15,544 nt of DNA from DATGYC01 sp035298385 (GTDB lineage Bacteria > Bacillota > Sulfobacillia > Symbiobacteriales > Symbiobacteriaceae), in the NCBI GenBank assembly GCA_035298385.1, contig DATGYC010000258.1:1-15544 (forward strand). The letters are read 5' to 3'. The notes beneath the pieces are model-generated. The model saw nothing but the letters and a program-made list of their open reading frames with translations, was not told the origin of the DNA and ran no database searches. The position numbers and the translations under genes were made by a program. Positions 14,059 to 15,544 of the stretch are shown here, in pieces; within the stretch, counting starts at the first letter, position 1, and each line of letters begins with the position of its first letter.

Positions 14059-15144
14059 ATGTCAGACCTTGGTGCCACCTTAGGAGTCTACGCTGCCAGA
14101 CCACGCATCCAAGTCGAGGGGCGCCCCCAGCCGGAGCTTGAGTTCGGCGTGATCACCCTCTTCACGGAGGAGACCGAATCTGGGATCGCCCGCTGCGAGA
14201 TCACCCTGGGCAACTGGGGGCCGCGTGGTGGGGGGAACGTCGACTTTCTCTATGATGATCGGGCCCTGCTCGACTGGGGCAAGGAGATCAAGGTCGAGTT
14301 CGGCAGCGGGGATGCCTCCGGTAGCGTCTTTACGGGCCGAATCACCGGCATCGAGGGGCGCTACGCCCCGGACCGTCCACCTGAGCTCGTCGTCCTGGCC
14401 GAGGACCGCCTGCAGGACCTGCGGATGACCCGTCGCTCCCGCTCTTGGGCGGAGATGAGCGACGCCGACATTGCGCGGCAGATCGCCAGTGATCACGGCC
14501 TGAGTGCCGAGATCGACGTCAGCGGCCCGACCTACGCCGCCGTCGCGCAGGTGGGGCAGAGCGATCTGGCCTTCCTGCGGGAGCGGGCGGCCCTGATCGA
14601 TGCGGTCGTCTGGGTTGCGGGGGCAAGCCTGAAACTGAAGGCCTACACGGGGCGCCCGGAGGATCGGGTGGAACTGACCTGGGGCCAGCGGCTGAAGGCC
14701 TTCTCGGTCCTGGGCGACCTGGCGCACCAGCGGACGAAGCTGACGGCCAGCGGCTGGGACCCGAGCGCCAAGGAGGCGGTCAGCCACGAGGCAGCGGCCT
14801 CGGTGATCAGCGCCGAGTTGGACGGCCGCCAAAGCGGCCCAGCGATCCTCGCGAGCGCCTTTGGGGAGCGCCCCGAGCTGCTCGCCCTGCAGCAGCCGGT
14901 CCAGCTAGCGGAGGCGCGAGCGATCGCGGAGGCCCAGTTCCGGAAGGCGGCCCGGCGCTTCGTGACGGGTCGTGGCGAGGCGGAGGGCGACGCCCGGATC
15001 AAGGTCGGGGCGAAGGTCGACCTGCGTGGGTTGGGCCCTTTGTTTAGCGGGGCGTATCGCGTGACAGAGTCCCGTCATGCGTTTGACCTTACACAGGGGT
15101 ACCGGACGTTGTTCCGGTGTGAGCGGCCGGGGGTTGGGGAGTGA
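14059..15144 (+). CDS. Tail hub protein (VgrG/gp27-like, phage late control D family; Afp8 N-terminal part)
   Basis: This 361-residue hub protein would form the trimer beneath the tube onto which the spike is mounted. The VgrG/gpD-like order is visible: PRIQVEGRPQPELEF at the start, then a beta-barrel (ARCEITLGNWG, WGKEIKVEFGSG, GSVFTGRITGIEG, LVVLAEDRLQDLRMTRR). Next are the MSDADIARQIASDHGLSAEID segment and QSDLAFLRERAALIDAVVWV, both standard landmarks. A second barrel follows, ending AYRVTESRHAFDLTQGYRTLFRCERP. It stops before the OB-fold and needle found in full VgrG/Afp8, and that part is encoded by the next gene. The start is ATG with AGGAGGAGG (14043-14051) overlapping the preceding stop. 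Long repeat-bearing DNA follows it. Confidence 0.92.
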   Translation: MSDLGATLGVYAARPRIQVEGRPQPELEFGVITLFTEETESGIARCEITLGNWGPRGGGNVDFLYDDRALLDWGKEIKVEFGSGDASGSVFTGRITGIEGRYAPDRPPELVVLAEDRLQDLRMTRRSRSWAEMSDADIARQIASDHGLSAEIDVSGPTYAAVAQVGQSDLAFLRERAALIDAVVWVAGASLKLKAYTGRPEDRVELTWGQRLKAFSVLGDLAHQRTKLTASGWDPSAKEAVSHEAAASVISAELDGRQSGPAILASAFGERPELLALQQPVQLAEARAIAEAQFRKAARRFVTGRGEAEGDARIKVGAKVDLRGLGPLFSGAYRVTESRHAFDLTQGYRTLFRCERPGVGE

Positions 15145-15157
15145 CTTTTCCGGCCAA

Positions 15158-15216
15158 TTTACACAGATTGCACAGATTTACTGATTACACAGATTGCCTA
15201 GGGAATCCCCTGCGGG
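15158..15216 (+). repeat. Repeat module A (ACACAGATT units plus CCTAGGG/CCCCTGCGGG tail)
   Basis: TTTACACAGATT, GCACAGATT, TACTGATT and ACACAGATT are followed by GCCTAGGGAATCCCCTGCGGG. It aligns over its full length with module B at 15229-15289, so the two are diverged tandem copies. The first 21 bases pair with 15367-15387. Confidence 0.85.
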
Positions 15217-15228
15217 TCTTTCCAGTCA

Positions 15229-15289
15229 TTTACAGCTGATTACGCTGATTTTCCTGATTACGCTGATTCCCTAGGGACTCCCCTGCGGG
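15229..15289 (+). repeat. Repeat module B (ACGCTGATT units plus CCTAGGG/CCCCTGCGGG tail)
   Basis: TTTACAGCTGATT, ACGCTGATT, TTCCTGATT and ACGCTGATT are followed by CCCTAGGGACTCCCCTGCGGG. The last 25 bases (15265-15289) match 15192-15216 at 23 positions. Where module A has CACAGATT, module B consistently has CGCTGATT, which suggests homogenisation inside each module. Confidence 0.85.
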
Positions 15290-15357
15290 ATAGAAGCGGC
15301 TATGAAAATGGCGGCGTACGCATAATCACAGGTATTGCTACTCCATTCGGTTCGGAA

Positions 15358-15387
15358 AATCTGCGTAATCTGTGTAATCTGTGTAAA
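15358..15387 (-). repeat. Right inverted arm of the hub-spike intergenic element
   Basis: On the minus strand this reads TTTACACAGATT, ACACAGATT, ACGCAGATT. Bases 15367-15387 are complementary to 15158-15178 at 20 of 21 positions, and the exception would be a G-U pair in RNA. The arms enclose 188 bases containing module B and most of module A. An A7 run overlaps its outer end. Confidence 0.85.
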
Positions 15388-15464
15388 AAAATCGCCCGTC
15401 TACCCCACCACACCAGAGAAGCAGCCAGGTTCCCAAGACCACCACCCAGGAGGGAGCGCCCACT

Positions 15465-15544
15465 ATGTCACACGCCGCCCCCGATCAACGCTTATACGGC
15501 GTCTACCCGGCCCTGGTCACGGAGATCACCGACCCGGAAGGCCA
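15465..15544 (+). CDS. Spike/baseplate V protein, gp5-like OB-fold (truncated by window end)
   Basis: Only the first 26 residues are present, and they include LYGVYPALVTEITDPEG. A short polar lead followed by 'lyGky.a.Vt...DPeg' is the start of the gp5/phage baseplate assembly protein V OB-fold, the domain that carries the spike in VgrG and Afp8. With the separate hub gene upstream, this makes a split VgrG. The ATG has AGGAGGG 10 bases upstream. The rest of the OB-fold and any needle lie beyond the window. Confidence 0.75.
   Translation, partial: MSHAAPDQRLYGVYPALVTEITDPEG

Larger units (their letters stand above)
15145..15464 (+). other. 320-base intergenic region between hub and spike genes
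   Basis: No coding region is supported here. It contains modules A and B, the right inverted arm, and unassigned sequence (15290-15357 and 15392-15446). No convincing sigma-70 promoter or T-tract terminator was found. It ends with the ribosome binding site AGGAGGG (15448-15454), 10 bases before the spike start. Confidence 0.7.

Noticed and set aside
15158..15387. CRISPR-like appearance of the repeats
   Set aside because: The units are 9 bases in tandem, with no regular unique spacers and inverted copies. No cas genes are nearby.

Overview
The window is about two-thirds G+C, with many GTG or TTG starts and strong AGGAGG ribosome binding sites. It is a bacterial chromosome segment in which a housekeeping block adjoins the front part of an extracellular contractile injection system (eCIS, the Afp/PVC-like 'headless phage tail' family). 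The gene content and the multi-gene eCIS organisation are compatible with Chloroflexota or a nearby GC-rich, non-enteric lineage. That assignment is an inference of low to moderate confidence, because no rRNA or other marker is present.

Region 1 (1-5344) is mainly housekeeping. It holds the C-terminal end of a type 2 isopentenyl-diphosphate isomerase (fni), a convergent gene for a six-bladed lectin-like beta-propeller, and a polytopic membrane protein resembling DUF1614. These are followed by the ribosome-assembly GTPase der and two phospholipid-precursor genes, plsY and gpsA, which overlap by four bases. Der has a clear sigma-70-type promoter (TTGACG-17-CATAAT). GpsA closes the block and is followed by a textbook terminator plus a second large hairpin. 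PlsY and especially GpsA carry unusual substitutions in signature glycine motifs.

Region 2 (5345-5567) is an AT-rich gap with two tandem hairpins and then a leader of roughly 115 bases far poorer in G+C than its surroundings. It probably carries the promoter of the eCIS operon.

Region 3 (5568-15544, running off the end) is the eCIS operon, all on the plus strand. The order is: DUF4255/Pvc16-type tube-terminator cap, a two-domain Ig-like protein of unknown role, a canonical 665-residue sheath, a tube protein, a 1000-residue second sheath-like protein with two fibronectin type III domains inserted in its core, a second tube-like protein, an Afp7-like inner-tube/baseplate adaptor with a LysM-like tail, a 52-residue DUF5908-like protein with a TTG start, a VgrG/gp27-like hub, and the start of a separate gp5/OB-fold spike gene. 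Together these encode the sheath, inner tube, terminator, hub and spike. The remaining baseplate wedge, ATPase, fibre and cargo genes presumably lie downstream.

Two long intergenic gaps inside the operon (8915-9094 and 15145-15464) contain inverted-repeat elements. Both are built from variants of one 9-base unit, ACRCNGATK. Independently, the palindrome GGGCGCCC recurs about two dozen times in the coding sequence, roughly ten times the base-composition expectation. These repeats and the FN3-loaded second sheath are the most interesting parts of the window. No tRNA, rRNA, CRISPR array, transposase or insertion sequence was seen.
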